This document shows positions 24,770 to 35,210 of a stretch of 64,000 nucleotides of DNA, piece after piece. The DNA is from Mytilus edulis (taxonomy: Eukaryota > Mollusca > Bivalvia > Mytilida > Mytilidae). The DNA is taken from assembly GCF_963676685.1 (NCBI RefSeq), contig NC_092349.1:55193232-55257231 (forward strand), read 5' to 3'. The notes under the pieces are model-generated. The model worked only from the letters and a program-made list of their open reading frames with translations, did not search any database and was not told the origin of the DNA. Both the position numbers and the translations under genes were made by a program. Within the stretch, counting starts at the first letter, position 1. The number at the start of each line of letters is the position of its first letter.

Positions 24770-25215
24770 ACGAACCATTAGAAAGCTGGAATACGATTGG
24801 CAAGTATTGGCTTCGACAATTTGACAACAAGTATAATGATCAGTATTTTTTATGTAAATGTTCAAATATTAAAGGACTAAATCTTAAAAATATTCCTGTA
24901 TTTTATCAGAAAATGATTTATACATGATCTAATTTTCAAAAAATGGGAGATAATCCCAAAACTAAGAACTAGGTTCTTAATATGAGACTATTTGGTAATT
25001 CAAAAATTTCTTTTCAAAATAAACCATTGTTTTTTTCTTCCTTTCTAAAAAGTAACATAAAATATATCAAAGACATATGGAACGAAGAAACCAAAACATT
25101 TTACAGTTGTTGTTCTATATTTGAAAAACTTGTAGATAAAAGAAACTGTATATCGGAATTTTCAAGAGTTAAAAGTTCAATACCAGAACAGAAACACAAA
25201 AAATTGTATTGACTA
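24770..25215 (+). pseudogene. LINE C-terminal fragment (L1/Tx1-like)
   Basis: Across two frames I read WLRQFDNKYNDQYFL, IPVFYQKMIYT, then LFGNSKISFQNKPLFF and IKYIKDIWNEETKTFY. The order 'IPxFYQ..M' followed by 'N..I.ynNKPLFF..W...GI.YI.DL' is the C-terminal landmark of L1/Tx1-type ORF2 proteins. A frameshift separates the halves near 24,930. Only this tail is left. Confidence 0.6.
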
Positions 25216-25522
25216 TAATAATTATTTCAACCGTATAGAAGATAAATTAGTCTACTGTACTTATATAGTTATACACAACACATTTTAGCCTATTGCAAGG
25301 CAAAATTTATGTTCCTATCCAATATACCCTTTATCCCGCGGGGTGGCCTCTTATACAAGACCTATACCTATTGTATTTATGGTAACGTGTTCTAAACATT
25401 CATGAATTATTTGCCACTGGACGTTAAGCAATCAATTACTATTTCCGTTTATTTCCTTAAATACGGCTTTGAGTATAACAAAGCTGTAAGAGAGATACTA
25501 AAGGTTTCACTGGATTAACACT

Positions 25523-25937
25523 ATGGACGAGTTTTGTTTATTTATTAATAGCGAAAACTCGCTTTCATCCATCGTTTGCAAATGACGTACGTGGCAATTT
25601 CAAAGTGCGCCTTGCAAAACGCTATACGTTGGATGGATCGTGGGAATGTTCATTGAAGGTGTCGTTCATACAGGAATTAGAAGCCTAAACGAGACGTATG
25701 TACTTCTGTTCCGATTTCGTGCACCAGTCGTACGTTAGGGAAAATCTCTCCATATTCTCCAGTCGATACGATTAAATGAAGATATCCCGGACGTGACGTT
25801 TGGGAAACCAGTCTATTTCACGGTAACCAGGAATGAATTGTATCACATCGAATTTGTTTTGAGATACGATCATCTTCAAATATGTCGTCTAAAAGATGAC
25901 GATGTATTTCTCTTGCTATATTTTCGAAGGAAGTGAA
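25523..25937 (+). pseudogene. Decayed Polinton-like structural protein
   Basis: It begins MDEFCLFINSENS, then in a shifted frame FANDVRGNFKVRLAKRY and GSWECSLKVSF. The pattern, a short serine/asparagine start, then 'F..rL..p..L.G.WevaL', is common in proteins encoded beside the packaging ATPase of metazoan Polinton/Maverick-like elements, probably a minor capsid or penton relative. At least two frame breaks are visible. The final part is open to a stop at about 25,936. The identity is inferred largely from position next to the ATPase. Confidence 0.4.
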
Positions 25938-25984
25938 GTAAATCTATAAGAGGAAACTACTCACTGTCATTTAGGAAATTACGA

Positions 25985-26960
25985 GTATGTTTAATTGCAA
26001 TATTTGCTGTTAAGTGTATGTGTGGCCGCACGATCTTCACAGACATATAAGAAGTAAGCATTCTTCCGATGAGCCACTATACCACCCAGGTGTTACCCAG
26101 CAGCAGCAAAAGCAGCAACAGCAGCAGCAGAAAAAGAAGCAGCAGCAGCAAAAGCAGCAGCAGAAGGCTTTCGTGTTTAGACACCCTTTCACCATGATTG
26201 TGTCCGGTCCAACCTCCTGCGATAAAACTTATTTTATTTTATTTGTTTCAACACATAAAAAAACTGTGAAGTCCTAGTCCAGACAGGATCGTTTGGTTGT
26301 ATAAAAGGTGGCAACCTCTTTACGAGGAAATACAACGAACATGCAGTGCTTCCACGCGTTAAATTCATTCGTGTAATTCCTTTTGATCTCGAAAGGGACG
26401 ATTTTTTCGATCCCAACATTCGAAACATGATCCTATTAGATGACCTCATGTCGACATCGGACAAAGACTCCAGAATAAATGATTTGTTTACGGTAGGGTG
26501 TCACCATAGGAATTTATCGGTCGTCGTTTTTCATCAGAATTTATACTTTGGCAAAGACCCCACCCAGAGACGAAACTGTCATTATCTCATTCTCTTTAAT
26601 AACCCCATTGATCGACAGCCCATCGTGACTCTTGGCCGACAGATGTATCCTTCTCGAGGGGACTTCTTTCTCCGGAAATTTGAAGAGGCAAAGAGGACAC
26701 CTTTCGGGTACTTTCTTGTTGACCTAAAAGCTAGAACCCCAGAAGCCTCCAGATTGCACACAGAGGTCTTGCAGGTCGGTCAAGGAGAGACACCAGACGG
26801 ACAGAGGGATGACGACCGTCTCTCGAATACTTTTGAAGACGATAGTTCGGTCTCATCAGACGAAGATATTGCCGACGAGACAACACATAGTTCGTCAGAG
26901 GATGCTGAAACACGGAAAATCTCATCGCCTGTCAGGATTGTGGAGTACTTAGTGTTTGCT
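25985..26960 (+). pseudogene. Polinton/Maverick-like packaging ATPase, broken
   Basis: In order: a C2H2 zinc finger (C..C, then HDLHRHIRSKH) with an in-frame stop after its second cysteine; a polyglutamine/lysine stretch (26,096-26,165); a P-loop region, FVFRHPFTMIVSGPT; then, in another frame from 26,346, a Walker-B-like RNMILLDDLM, DLFTVGCHHRNLSV, FYGKDPTQRRNCHYL-like residues and FLVDLK. FtsK/HerA-type ATPases of Polintons package DNA into capsids. The Walker A glycine before lysine is aspartate (GPTSCDKT), so ATP binding would fail even without the frame breaks at about 26,260-26,345. The acidic tail after 26,800 is of unknown role. Confidence 0.75.
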
Positions 26961-27027
26961 CACCTACGTGGATTAGAAGCCCAACGTCAGCAAGGTTGTG
27001 GGAATAAAAACGGCATTGCCCTTAACG

Positions 27028-27458
27028 ATGACCGGGACAGATGTAGAGGATGCTTTGAGTGGATTGCCCGTGACCGTTTGCTGTGCAGAAGACTTGCCTA
27101 GATATGTGAGCGACAGGCGTAGAAGGTTTGTGGTCAATAGGGACAACTGTGATCAAAAGGGGAGTCATTGGGTTGCATTTCATTTCCCCACATCGGGTCC
27201 ATCAGAATTTTTCGACTCCTTAGGACGATAACCGGAAAAGTACCAACGCTATTTCAGAAATGTACTCATCGTCAATGGACCGAAATACTGTGTGGTTTGC
27301 AATCAAATCCAACCCAATGATTCAGATACATGTGGCCTGTATTGCATTTATTACGTCAAATTGAGATGTCGGGACTCGAGATGAAGGACATTATCAACAA
27401 CTTTTCATCCACTGACACGATTCAGAATGACAGTAAACTCGTAGTTTTATTTGGTTAA
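27028..27458 (+). pseudogene. Polinton-like adenain-type cysteine protease, broken
   Basis: The sequence shows GSHWVAFHFP with the catalytic-type histidine, EFFDSLGR with an acidic residue, and QPNDSDTCGLYC with the Gln and Cys of the adenovirus/Ulp1-type protease active site. In viruses and Polintons this enzyme matures capsid proteins. An in-frame TAA at 27,229-27,231 and a frameshift near 27,370 inactivate it. It overlaps the end of the ATPase frame, a compact arrangement typical of these elements. The start at 27,028 is chosen by the family-like N-terminus. Confidence 0.7.
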
Positions 27459-27472
27459 ATGAAAAATAATGA

Positions 27473-27545
27473 TACAAAAAAAAAAAAAAAAAATAATGAA
27501 AAAAGAAAGAAAAAAAAAACAGAAGAAAAGAAAAAAAAATCTTAA
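27473..27545. repeat. A-rich low-complexity tract
   Basis: Runs of A with scattered G/T directly follow the protease remnant. No function is inferred. Confidence 0.7.
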
Positions 27546-27604
27546 AACACCTACATGGATGTATAGCAGGTCTCAAGTCTTGAAAAACTCTTTCTAGGGT
27601 CACT

Positions 27605-27865
27605 AAAAGTATCCACCCTGGAGGGTAGCCTGGTCAAACATTAAGATATAGCGTCCAGGATTTAAGCCCAAATATGGCGTCGGCGTCTCGATGTCCGAGT
27701 AACATGGTCCAACCCGATGTTTGCGTCTTGATTTCAGGGTCGACTATGGCGTCCGCTTTAAGGCCTAAATATGGCGTCGTCGTCTGCGCCAACTTTCGAA
27801 TATGGCGTCAGCGTCCGACGTCCACCTTAATGGGGGTCATTCTGTCCCACAAACACTACTGTTGT
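27605..27865 (-). repeat. Inverted-repeat pair member ('gacgccatatttggg'), right
   Basis: The reverse complement of 22,725-22,990 with moderate divergence. It carries 'aaatatggcgtcggcgtctc', 'gcctaaatatggcgtc' and 'gcgtccgacgtccaccttaa'. Its outer end abuts 'tgttgtctcattggcaatca', the end of the Mytilus-type repeat, so both copies sit inside that family at the same relative place. Confidence 0.85.
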
Positions 27866-28185
27866 CTCATTGGCAATCATACAACATCTACTTTTTTATA
27901 TTATATATATATTATCTATACGTATATATTTTCTATATACGAATTTTACATGTTTAGATGATGCAATGAAAATTCAGAAGATATGTGGTAATATTGCCAA
28001 TGGGAAACTTATCCACCAAAGACAAACGAATGTGAATCAGCCATGAGTTACACATATGTATTCATGTAAAATGCTATTAAAACCCATTCCTGACTAGATG
28101 TGACGAAAAACGAAAACTAACAGCCCGATTAATGCTGAAACGATAAACGTAAAATCAATATCAAAGACAGCAACCAATAACAATA
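27866..28185. repeat. Mytilus-type dispersed repeat fragments
   Basis: tctcattggcaatcatacaa on one strand, then gaagatatgtggtaatattg and atgggaaacttatccaccaa on the other. These are two opposed fragments of the mussel dispersed repeat. No gene is seen. Confidence 0.55.
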
Positions 28186-31100
28186 CAGTGCTCCTATATA
28201 TCGTCTACCAACAGTATTTATCTATACCTACCGTCGGTGGTTAACATGCAATACAGTACTCCTATTTACCGTATATCAACAGTATTTGTCTATACCTACC
28301 GTCGGTGGTTAACATACAATATAGTGCTCCTATATACCGTCTATCAACAGTGTTTGTCTATACCTACTGTCGGTAGTTAACATACAATATAGTGCTCCTA
28401 TATACCGTCTATCAACAGTATTTGTCTAATACCTACTGTCGGTAGTTAACATACAATCTAGTGCTCCTATATACCGTCTATCAACAGTATGTGTCTATAC
28501 CTACCGTCGGTAGTTAACATACAATATAGAGCTCCTATATACCGTCTATCAACAGTATTTGTCTATACCTACTGTCGGTAGTTAACATACAGTATAGTGC
28601 TCCTATACACCGTATATCAACAGTATATGTCTGTACCTACCGTCGGTGGTTAACATACAATACAGTGCTCCATTACACAGTCTATTGACAGTTGTCTATA
28701 CCTACCGTCGGTGATTAACATGCAATATAGTGTTCCTATATACCGTCTATCAACATAATTTATCTATACCTACCGTCAGTGATTAACATGCAATAAAATG
28801 CTCCTATATACCGTTTATTATTATTATTTTTTTTCTAAACCGTGAACATGCGATATAGTGCTCCTATATACCGTCTATTAACAGTATTTGTCTATACCTA
28901 CCGTCGATGATTAACATACGATATAGTACTATTACATATACCGTCTATCAAGAGTTTTAGTCTATACCTACTGTTGGTAGTTAACATACAATATAGTGCT
29001 CCTATATACCGTCTATCAACAGTATGTGTCTATACCTACTGTCGGTAGTTAACGTACAATATAGTGCTCCTATATACCGTCTATCAACAGTATTTGTTTA
29101 TACCTACCGTCGGTGGTTAACATACAATATAGTGCTCCTATATACCGTCTATCAAGAGTTTTAGTCTATACCTACTGTTGGTAGTTAACATACAATGTAG
29201 TGCTCCGATATACCGTCTATCAACAGTATTAGTCTATACCTACTGTCTGTAGTTAACATACAATATAGTGCTCCTATATACCGTCTATCAACAGTATTTG
29301 TCTATACCTACCGTCGGTGGTTAACATACAATATAGTGCTCCTATAAACCGTCTATCAACAGTATTTGTCTATACCTACTGTCGGTAGTTAACATACAAT
29401 ATAGTGCTCCTATATACAGTCTATCAACAGTATTTGTCTATACCTACTGTCGGTAGTTAACATACAATATAGTGCTCCTATATACCGTCTATCAACAGTA
29501 TTTGTCTATACCTACTGTCGGAAGGTAACATACAATATAGTGCTCCTATATACCGTCTATCAACAGTATTTGTCTATACCTACCGTCGGTGGTTAACATA
29601 CAATATAGTGCTCCTATATACCGTCTATCAGCAGTATTTGTTTATACCTACCGTCGGTGGTTAACATACAATATAGTGCTCCTATATACCGTCTATCACC
29701 AGTATTTGTCTATACCTACTGTCGGTAGTTAACATACAATATAGTGCTCCTATATACCGTCTATCACCAGTATTTGTCTATACCTACCGTCGGTGATTAA
29801 CCTACGATATAGTGCTATTACATATACCGTCTATCAAGAGTTTTAGTCTTTACCTACTGTTGGTAGTTAACATACAATATAGTGCTCCTATATACCGTCT
29901 ATCAACAGTATTTGGCTATACCTACCGTCGGTGGTTAACATACAATATAGTGCTCCTATTTACCGTCTATCAACAGTATTAGTCTAATACCTACTGTTGG
30001 TAGTTAACATACAATATAGTGCTCCTATATACCGTCTATCAACAGTATGTGTCTATACCTACCGTCGGTAGTTAACATACAATATAGAGCTCCTATATAC
30101 CGTCTATCAACAGTATTTGTCTATACCTACTGTCGGTAGTTAACATACAGTATAGTGCCCCTATACACCGTATATCAACAGTATTTGTCTGTGCCTACCG
30201 TCGGTGGTTAACATACAATACAGTGCTCCATTACACAGTCTATTGACAGTTGTCTATACCTACCGTCGGTGATTAACATGCAATGTAGTGCTCCTATATA
30301 CCGTCTATCAACATAATCTATCTATACCTACCGTCGGTGATTAACATGCAATATAATGCTCCTATATACCGTCTATTATTATGTTTTTTTTTCTAAACCT
30401 ACCGTCGGTAGTTACCATGCGATATAGTGCTCCTATATACCGTCTATCAACAGTATTTGTCTATACCTACCGTCGGTGGTTAACATACAATATAGTGCTC
30501 CTATATACCGTCTATCACCAGTATTTGTCTATACCTACCGTCGGTGATTATCATACGATATAGTGCTATTACATATACCGTCTATCAAGAGTTTTAGTCT
30601 TTACCTACTGTTGGTAGTTATCACACAATTTAGTGCTCCTATATACCGTCTATCAGCAGTATATGTCTATACCTACCGTCGGTGGTTAACATACAATATA
30701 GTGCTCCTATATACCGTCTATCACCAGTATTTGTCTATACCTACTGTCGGTAGTTAACATACAATATAGTGCTCCTATATACCGTCTATCACCAGTATTT
30801 GTCTATACCTACCGTCGGTGATTATCATACGATATAGTGCTATTACATATACCGTCTATCAAGAGTTTTAGTCTTTACCTACTGTTGGTAGTTATCACAC
30901 AATTTAGTGCTCCTATATACCGTCTATCAGCAGTATATGTCTATACCTACCGTCGGTGGTTAACATACAATATAGTGCTCCTATATACCGTCTATCACCA
31001 GTATTTGTCTATACCTACTGTCGGTAGTTAACATACAATATAGTGCTCCTATATACCGTCTATCACCAGTATTTGTCTATACCTACTGTCGGTAGTTAAC

Positions 31101-32465
31101 ATACAATATATTGCTCCTATATACCGTCTATCAGCAGTATATGTCTATACCTACCGTCGGTGGTTAACATACAATATAGTGCTCCTATATACCGTCTATC
31201 ACCAGTATTTGTCTATACCTACTGTCGGTAGTTAACATACAATATAGTGCTCCTATATACCGTCTATCACCAGTATTTGTCTATACCTACCGTCGGTGAT
31301 TATCATACGATATAGTGCTATTACATATACCGTCTATCAAGAGTTTTAGTCTTTACCTACTGTTGGTAGTTATCACACAATTTAGTGCTCCTATATACCT
31401 TCTATCAACAGTATTTGTCTATACCTACTGTCGGTAGTTAACATACAATATAGTGCTCCTACATGTGTATATACCGTCTATCAACAGTATTTGTCTATAC
31501 CTACCGTCGGTGGTTAACATACAATATAGTGCTCCTATATACCGTCTATCAAGAGTTTTAGTCTATACCTACTGTTGGTAGTTAACATACAATATAGTGC
31601 TCCTATATACCGTCTATCAAGAGTTTTAGTCTATACCTACTGTTGGTAGTTAACATACAATATAGTGCTCCTATATACCGTCTATCAAGAGTTTTAGTCT
31701 ATACCTACTGTTGGTAGTTAACATACAATATAGAGCTCCTATAAACCGTCTATCAACAGTATTTGTCTATACCTACTGTCGGTAGTTAACATACAATATA
31801 GTGCTCCTATATACAGTCTATCAACAGTATTAGTCTATACCTACTGTTGGTAGTTAACATACAATATAGTGCTCCTATATACCGTCTATCAGCAGTATTT
31901 GTCTATACCTACTGTCGGTGGTTAACATACAATATAGTGCTCCTATATACCGTCTATCAAGAGTTTTAGTCTATACCTACTGTTGGTAGTTAACATACAA
32001 TATAGTGCTCCTATATACCGTCTATCAAGAGTTTTAGTCTATACCTACTTTTGGTAGTTAACATACAATATAGTGCTCCTATATACCGTCTATCAAGAGT
32101 TTTAGTCTATACCTACTGTTGGTAGTTAACATACAATATAGTGCTCCTATATACCGTCTATCAAGAGTTTTAGTCTATACCTACTGTTGGTAGTTAACAT
32201 ACAATATAGAGCTCCTATATACCGTCTTTTAACAGTATTTGTCTATACCTACCGTCGGTGGTTAACATGCAACATAGTCCTCCTATATACTGTCTATCAA
32301 CAGTATTTGTTTATACCTACCGTTGGTGGTTAACATGCCATACAGTACTCCTATATATCGTCTATCAACCGTATTTGTCTGTACCTACCGTCAGTGGTTA
32401 ACATAGAATTTAGTGCTCCTATATACCGTCTATCAACCGTATTTGTCTATACCTACCGGCGGTTG
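28186..32465 (-). repeat. 68-bp satellite array (inverted orientation)
   Basis: About 63 monomers of the same 68-base satellite as at 9.4-18.0 kb, here read as cctaccgtcggtggttaaca on the + strand, so inverted relative to the first array. Between 28,680 and 28,930 and at both edges, monomers are degenerate. A block at 31,540-32,210 is homogenised for the 'tatcaagagttttagtctat' variant, absent from the first array. Confidence 0.97.
30546..31390 (-). repeat. 274-bp higher-order unit within the inverted satellite
   Basis: The variant 'gattatcatacgatatagtg' recurs at 30,546 and 30,820 (274 bases, four monomers) and again at 31,298 (274 plus three monomers). The two complete units are identical in their predicted 64-codon chance ORFs, so the copying was recent. 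Confidence 0.85.
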
Positions 32466-33469
32466 TTATCAAAACAAACTATTTTCAATCGACAGTCCAA
32501 AGTTTCGTATCTATACTTCACTCTGAATGACCGATGACATTTATTTGAACAGTAACATTCCCTATTGTATTCATTATTTAGTTTTCTCTCTGAACTTGTC
32601 TGAAATATTTGCGGCTGTACTGATGGCAAACAACAATCAATCAATTTCTTAAAGTACTTCTTAATCTAAATAATATATTATTTTTTAATCTAACCAGTAA
32701 TATGTGATCGGTGAATGTACGTATGACAATTACGCCAATTTTGAAAAAGCATATTTTTTTCATTTGCGCACATTGACATTTTTTAATTTGCGCCAAATTG
32801 ATTCGAAAGGTTAGGTCTGATAAATTTAGATGATAAAATTAAACTTGTTTAACCAAACGCAGCAATTCAATGAACACAAGCTACAATATAGATAAATGTG
32901 TGTATAGACACATGTTGAGCTCATGGGTATCATCATTTAATCACATTTCTGGTACCCGAACATTTACTTTCATATATGGAACCGATGCCATAAAGAAAAA
33001 AACAGGCTTTAACTTATAAAAAATTTGATAAAAAAGGGGATGCTTTATTGTAGGGAAGATATCACAAGGTTGCAGTTCAACAGAAGTGTTGCATGACAAT
33101 ACTCAGTTAAAAAAGATTTGTGCATATGCAAATGTGCTTTTTATGTCAAACTGTTACAATCTTATTTTATAAAGTGCTACTTCAAGTGTGATGTACACTT
33201 GCAATAAACTTATCCTGCTTTCAATCCCCCTCCTCCTCCCCGTCACGTGTGAGCAAGTGGCAGGTGGCAAAAGGCCAGAAGGAATATTTTTGTTATTATA
33301 TAAATAAATTCTATACATCTTATATGCCTCATGACTTGTGTTTACCTGTTAATTTGTGCAAATGAAGAAAATAAATTTGGCGCAAAGAAATAAAAAAAAA
33401 TAGGCGCTAATTAAGTGCAGATTGGCGCAAATGGAAAAAGCCGAAGCAAATATAATCTGTTCTCGTATC
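32466..33469. other. AT-rich spacer, no gene seen
   Basis: No coding signal. 'ttgcgcaaatt/tggcgcaaat'-like phrases recur (32,730-32,810 and 33,360-33,430) without a clear period. Confidence 0.45.
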
Positions 33470-34010
33470 AAGATTTCAAGATTTTATTCATAACCTCAGA
33501 CACATACTTGTGTACAAGAGGACAATAATATATACAACCATATTAAGATAATACATAGCGAGACAGGACAAACGAAACACAAATACATAGTATATTTTAA
33601 AAAACAATTGGTATAATTAGATTAAGTATTTTATGATTTTCTTCACGAAAATTGATAATTTCCTTTGAACTTGTACGTTACATATAGACAAGCCAGTGAA
33701 TTTCTTCTTGCTTGGATTCATTACATAGTAATTTGGTACAAACTTTGATCTAAGAGCAGAAACATCAGCATTTTTACAGGTAAACAATATATGAAACTCA
33801 TCTCCTATTCCCTCATCCCTCATTACATAATGTACATATTCTATTTTCCCTCGCGATTCCCGCCCATCTACCCGTCTCAATAGGTAACTTCAAATTCGAG
33901 CATCGAAGTTTAGATATGTAATATCTGTCCTTGGGTAATAATCGCAATAGATACGGTTCCAAACCAAACTCGAGTTTGAATAAAGAATAGAATTCACCCC
34001 TATCAGATCA
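33470..34010 (-). pseudogene. LINE 3' fragment
   Basis: Read on the - strand: residues like IETGRW..GI.REN.IC in one frame, then GIGDEFHILFTCKNADV and NPSKKKFTGL in the next. This is the C-terminal zinc-knuckle region (C..C..H..C) of CR1/Jockey-like LINEs, comparable to the end of the RT at 43,232. An aataaa signal follows before the 3' end near 33,470. One frameshift is visible near 33,880. Confidence 0.7.
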
Positions 34011-34144
34011 AATTGGTGTTTTCTTTCTTTTTTTCGTTCAGTTTCATCTAGTCCATTTGTTCATTTGACTCTGTTTCCATCACGACTAGGATGCATTTTA
34101 ATTTATAATGTAAAGTCGTTCAGGTTTTTGTTTTATTATATAAA

Positions 34145-34265
34145 AAAAGAAGATATGGCATGATTGCCAATGAGACAACTCTCTAAAAGAGACAAAGTGA
34201 CACCGGAATTAACTATTAAAAAAAAACCTTTAACAGATCACGGTACGCTGACGGTACAAATGTCT
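34145..34265 (+). repeat. Mytilus-type dispersed repeat fragment
   Basis: gatatggcatgattgccaat, then gagacaactctctaaaagag, the common mussel repeat, ending near acggtacgctgacgg. Confidence 0.7.
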
Positions 34266-35163
34266 GTAAATTCAGAAATTAATGCGAGGTTTTTATTGTT
34301 GCGACAATAATTAAGACTCGCATTTTGAAGTATTGCGTTTGAATTAGTCAGGATTTTTTCTTAATCGTTGTAAGCAAAATCTCATTTCAGGCTATAATGA
34401 CACTCATCGCATTTAATATTTAACAATTGCACGCAACAAATTTACATTCGAAGACTATGAGTTTGATATATATTTGACAAGATTTGTTCGTTTACGTTGC
34501 CAAAGATTCTATAATTAGTGTATTATTCTCCCAAGTTTATTTGAAAAGGTATAATTCCTCTATACAAATGGCAAAATCTTTCATAAAATATCCAGTAAGT
34601 TGGATAAACGTTTACCAAATCATCCCAATACAGTTTGATTTATATATTCACTTTGCTATTCCGTTCTTGCACAGTGATATAGTTCATTTTGCGTCATCCC
34701 ATATTCTAGCAAAGGGAGATTATCTCAGCATCACCGTTACATTAGTAATAGCTCTCGTACATAAAATAGTTAGCTCGAACTGTATCATGTATGATCCTGT
34801 GTGAATCTGATCTTTATATTAAAAGTGCATAAATGGTTCACATATGGGTCTTATTTAAACATTAAACAGTATCAAAACAATTAGTGCATTATAATATAAC
34901 CAAATAGGCATGCAAAAAAGAATCAATAGGCAAAATATGCTTGTCTACCGTCTAATTCTAATTGCTAATATTTACTGTATTGTACATAGCTCAATTCCAT
35001 TCCATTCCATTCAATTTTATTTATTTTTTAATTTTCAGCAGAAAACAGTATTTCTAACAATTAAATTGAATTAATTTGATATGACGTTGACACACGGTAA
35101 TCACTCTCATGTTTTTATTTACATCGCTGTCAATCATCCGGTAAAGATGAATATTCATTACTA

Positions 35164-35210
35164 CCCTCGGTAGTTAACGTCCCTCGATGGTTAACTTTAA
35201 GTGCCTACCG
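35164..35210 (-). repeat. TIR-like sequence related to the 68-bp satellite (right)
   Basis: Inverted counterpart of 6,653-6,705: ctcggtagttaacgtccctc, then gatggttaactttaagtgcc and taccg. Same core as the satellite monomer. Confidence 0.5.

Noticed and set aside
26234..26464. Antisense ORF over the ATPase
   Set aside because: Shadow of the clear + strand ATPase remnant.
9427..32465. CRISPR-like array
   Set aside because: The 68-base units are contiguous whole-monomer repeats with no unique spacers, and the DNA is eukaryotic.
34484..34804. 106-codon ORF with hydrophobic stretches
   Set aside because: No family recognised; AT-rich sequence yields such ORFs by chance and no splice or promoter context supports it.
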